NCBI RefSeq assembly: GCF_014596465.1 | Contig: NZ_MECK01000631.1 | Coordinates: forward strand, 1 to 32,471 | DNA: 32,471 bases | Reading direction: 5' to 3' | Source: Streptomyces sp. CBMA123 | GTDB lineage: Bacteria > Actinomycetota > Actinomycetes > Streptomycetales > Streptomycetaceae | Shown: positions 30,224 to 32,471 of the stretch, piece by piece | How the letters are laid out: each line of letters begins with the position of its first letter | Numbering within the stretch: position 1 is the stretch's first letter | Translations under genes and position numbers: made by a program | Notes under the pieces: model-generated | The model's input: the letters and a program-made list of their open reading frames with translations, nothing else | Told to the model about the DNA's origin: nothing | Databases searched by the model: none

Positions 30224-30961
30224 TCACGCCGTCGAACCCATAGCACCGGCCTGCGTCGGAACGACCTCCGGGGCCGCGGGACCGGGCAGCCAGGGGCCGT
30301 ACGGCGCCTCCCGGCGCACCAGCGGGACGGCGTCGCCGGACGGGCGCGAACGGGCCCGGCCCAGCCGCGGCCAGGGCACTCCGGCAGCCTCGCGCAGCGG
30401 GCCGGTCCAGTCGTCCGGCGGGCAGGACGGGGCACCCGCGCAGTGCCGCAGCAGCGCCGCCGTCACCCGGGCGTCGCCCAGCGCGGTGTGCGCCGGGAAC
30501 CAGCCCAGACCGGCCGCCTCCGCACAGGCCGCCAGGCCGTGGCCACGGGCCTCCGGCAGGTGGGCGCGGGCCAGCCCCATCGTGCACAGCAGCGGGACGG
30601 GCGGCAGCGCCACCCCGATCCGGGCGAATTCGCGGTCCAGGAAGGCGTGGTCGCAACTGACGTGATGGCCGACCAGCACCCGGCCGGCCAGCAGCTCCAG
30701 CAGCCGGGGGGCGATCTCCCGGAAGCGCGGGGCGCCCTCGACGTCGGCCTGGCGTATCCGGTGCACATGGGTCGGGCCGACCGGGCCCAGCGGGTCCAGC
30801 AGGGTCGCGAACTCGCCCTCGGGGCGGAGCCGGGCGTCCAGCAGCACCACCGCCACCTCGACCACCCGGTGCCGCCACGGGCTGCGGCCGGTCGCCTCCA
30901 CGTCCACCACCGCGAAGCCCTCGGAACCTCCGGGCATCCCTGGGACCGGGCGGGGAAGCAT
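30224..30961 (-). CDS. DEDDh 3'-5' exonuclease (DnaQ-like)
   Basis: A 245-residue protein with the DnaQ-type exonuclease fold in its first 175 or so residues. Exo I is VVDVEATG (Asp 20 and Glu 22), exo II is GHHVSCDHAFLDREF (Asp 104), and exo III is AHTALGDARVTAALL (His 158 and Asp 163), so all DEDDh metal-binding acids are present. The exo II block uses H-V-S-C-D in place of the usual N-A-x-F-D. The C-terminal 70 residues are Pro/Arg-rich without known domain. It could act in DNA repair or RNA trimming. ATG 30961 has GAGGAG at good spacing. Its stop lies only about 36 bp from the Rex operator. Confidence 0.88.
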   Translation of the reverse strand: MLPRPVPGMPGGSEGFAVVDVEATGRSPWRHRVVEVAVVLLDARLRPEGEFATLLDPLGPVGPTHVHRIRQADVEGAPRFREIAPRLLELLAGRVLVGHHVSCDHAFLDREFARIGVALPPVPLLCTMGLARAHLPEARGHGLAACAEAAGLGWFPAHTALGDARVTAALLRHCAGAPSCPPDDWTGPLREAAGVPWPRLGRARSRPSGDAVPLVRREAPYGPWLPGPAAPEVVPTQAGAMGSTA

Positions 30962-31075
30962 GGCGGCACTCCTCGTGTGCTCAGCCCCCCACGGGCGCAA
31001 ACGCGTTCGATCGTAAGCCGACCGGGGCGCCCCGCCCCAAGCCCGGACGGAGTGTCTTTGGCAACGATTCGGCGA

Positions 31076-31103
31076 ACCGCCCCCGCCGGTCGGCGGGGGC
31101 GGT
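31076..31103 (-). terminator. Terminator after the glutaredoxin-like gene
   Basis: 12-bp perfect stem ACCGCCCCCGCC / GGCGGGGGCGGT with a 4-nt loop, 21 bp beyond the stop codon on the minus strand. Confidence 0.85.
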
Positions 31104-31124
31104 GGTGCACGCCCGAGGGCCCGC

Positions 31125-31400
31125 TCAGGCCCCCAGGGCCTTGCGCAGCCGGCTCTCGTCGACCCGCCAGAAGTCGTGCTGGCGACCGTCGATCAGGGTG
31201 ACCGGGATCTGCTCCCAGTAGCGGCGGTACAGCTCCTCGTCCTGGGTGATGTCCTTCTCCTCGAAGGCCGCGCCCAGCTCCGCCGTCACCCGGACGATCA
31301 CCTCCCGGGCCTCGTCGCACAGGTGGCAGCCGGGCTTGCCGACCAGGGTCACGGTACGGTCCGCCGGCTCGGGGCTCTTACGTCGCAGCAGTGGGCTCAC
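31125..31400 (-). CDS. Glutaredoxin-like (DUF836-type) thiol protein
   Basis: A 91-residue thioredoxin-fold protein. TVTLVGKPGCHLCDEAREVI has the redox pair Cys 25 and Cys 28, and the cis-Pro is in EQIPVTLIDG. The rest (DITQDEELYRRYWEQ) fits the glutaredoxin-family DUF836 proteins common in actinobacteria, which lack a known substrate. GTG 31400 is used because upstream residues have no family similarity. The ribosome binding site is weak (GGGG). It is divergent from the HAD phosphatase gene. Confidence 0.85.
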   Translation of the reverse strand: MSPLLRRKSPEPADRTVTLVGKPGCHLCDEAREVIVRVTAELGAAFEEKDITQDEELYRRYWEQIPVTLIDGRQHDFWRVDESRLRKALGA

Positions 31401-31514
31401 CCCGCCATTGTGGCGGCTGCCCACCCGCCCGCCCCGGGGCGGCGGGGAGCTGTTCACCGCACGGGCACGGCTCCGTCACGGCCGCTCCCCGCCCGGCTGG
31501 ATATGCTCGATGAC

Positions 31515-32471
31515 ATGGCCGTGCTCCGAAGGCTCACCCAGGCGAGGCGCTCCACCACCGAGCGGAGCGCTCTGGCGGGCGAGGCCGCGGCGGCGGCCGC
31601 CGAGGCCGCGCTGCGCGCCGAGCCGCTGCTCTCCCCCGCCATCGGCGACACCCTCGTGGACGCCCCCGCGGGGAACGACACCGCCGGAAGCGGCCCCGGG
31701 ACGGACGCCCCCGAGGCGGCCGCGGAGGCGAAGCCGGAGGCCCCGGCCGCGGGCAGGCCCGGAAAGGCCCCCAAGCCGCCGGCCGGGAACCACACCCCCG
31801 ACCAGGACGACCCGCGCGCCGCCGCCTTCTTCGACTGCGACAACACCATCCTGCGCGGCGCCGCGATCTTCTACCTCGGCGTCGGCCTCTACCGGCACGG
31901 CTTCCTCACCCGCCGCGACATCGCCCGCTTCGCCTGGCAGCAGGCGCTCTTCCGGCTGAACGGCACCGAGGACCCGGACCACATCTCGGACGCCCGGAAC
32001 ACCGCCCTCGGCATCGTCGCCGGCAAGCGCACCGCCGACCTGGAGGTGATCTGCGAGGAGGTCTTCGAGCAGGTCGTCGCCGACAAGATCTGGCCCGGCA
32101 CCCGCGCCCTGGTCCAGATGCACCTGGACGCCGGCCAGCGGGTCTGGCTGGTGACCGCCGCCCCGCTGGAGGTGGCCCGGATCATCGCCCGGCGGCTCGG
32201 CATGACCGGCGCGCTGGGCACCGTCGCCGAGGCCCGGGACGGCCACTACACCGGACGGCTGGTCGGCGACCTGCTGCACGGCCCGGCCAAGGCCGCCGCG
32301 GTGAACGCGCTGGCCCGGCGCGAGCGGCTGGACCTCGACCGCTGCGCCGCCTACAGCGACTCCGCCAACGACATCCCGATGCTCTCGCTGGTCGGCCACC
32401 CGTACGTGGTGAACCCGGACGGCGCGCTGCGGCGGCACGCCCGGGCGCAGGGCTGGCGGGTGCGCGACTTC
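31515..32471 (+). CDS. HAD-IB family phosphatase (SerB-like), 3' end outside window
   Basis: The frame stays open to the right edge (319 residues seen). A low-complexity Ala/Pro/Glu-rich N-terminus of about 100 residues is followed by the HAD core. Motif I is AAFFDCDNTILRG (Asp 107 and 109), motif II is VWLVTAAPLEVARIIA, motif III Lys is in HGPAKAAAV, and motif IV is AYSDSANDIPML. The cap region YLGVGLYRHGFLTRRDI is typical of HAD-IB hydrolases related to phosphoserine phosphatase. The substrate is not known and the protein may be a lipid phosphatase-like enzyme. ATG 31515 is used; ATG 31503 is in frame and equally weak in ribosome binding site. Confidence 0.85.
   Translation, partial: MAVLRRLTQARRSTTERSALAGEAAAAAAEAALRAEPLLSPAIGDTLVDAPAGNDTAGSGPGTDAPEAAAEAKPEAPAAGRPGKAPKPPAGNHTPDQDDPRAAAFFDCDNTILRGAAIFYLGVGLYRHGFLTRRDIARFAWQQALFRLNGTEDPDHISDARNTALGIVAGKRTADLEVICEEVFEQVVADKIWPGTRALVQMHLDAGQRVWLVTAAPLEVARIIARRLGMTGALGTVAEARDGHYTGRLVGDLLHGPAKAAAVNALARRERLDLDRCAAYSDSANDIPMLSLVGHPYVVNPDGALRRHARAQGWRVRDF

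Noticed and set aside
1..32471. tRNA, rRNA, transposase, integrase or prophage genes
   Set aside because: None of their characteristic sequences or protein motifs was seen on either strand.

Overview
The window is chromosomal DNA of a high-GC, mycelial, spore-forming actinobacterium, almost certainly a member of the Streptomycetaceae. Reasons: strong G/C bias at third codon positions, many GTG starts, chaplins and rodlin-like proteins (aerial-hypha surface proteins), an AfsA/ArpA-type butyrolactone locus, an AccB/AccE carboxylase pair and a rex-hemACD operon. As I recall it, the hemL/cytochrome-c block and the rex-hemACDB block lie far apart in Streptomyces coelicolor, while here they are about 11 kb apart. 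That would fit a related genus such as Kitasatospora or Streptacidiphilus, but I cannot fix the genus from sequence alone.

Layout. 1-2640: the end of an unidentified gene, then the acyl-CoA carboxylase pair accB-accE. 2730-5580: a butyrolactone signalling locus with an ArpA-type receptor (+), a second basic ArpA-type regulator (-) and an AfsA-family synthase (+). All three genes have a matching ARE-like operator upstream, and a six-copy 20-bp tandem repeat lies between the convergent regulators. 5594-6001: a small ribbon-helix-helix-like protein. 6121-10468: the cytochrome c maturation operon resA-ccdA-resB-ccsB (minus strand). 10610-12641: histidine phosphatase and hemL. 13116-17776: a conserved unknown, an MFS exporter with MarR regulator, a PIG-V-like mannosyltransferase and a DUF4291 protein. 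17785-19461: a secreted SGNH hydrolase with a ricin-type lectin tail.

19700-24050 is an aerial-surface island. It holds three short chaplins, what looks like a decayed chaplin fragment, two tandem 114-residue rodlin-like proteins and three small secreted proteins of unknown family. One good sigma-BldN-type promoter precedes the rodlin pair.

24108-30122: the heme operon rex-hemA-hemC-hemD-hemB (minus strand), with ATGA overlaps at hemA/hemC and hemC/hemD and a Rex operator upstream of rex. The right end carries a DEDDh exonuclease, a glutaredoxin-like protein and a HAD phosphatase cut by the window edge.

How the parts relate: hemA, hemL, hemB, hemC and hemD make uroporphyrinogen III by the C5 route, and ResA/CcdA/ResB/CcsB attach heme to apocytochromes c, so redox sensing by Rex is tied to heme supply. 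The chaplin/rodlin island sits between the two heme blocks. The butyrolactone locus is a self-contained signalling module, and no antibiotic cluster is visible beside it. I saw no tRNA, rRNA, CRISPR, insertion sequence or phage gene.
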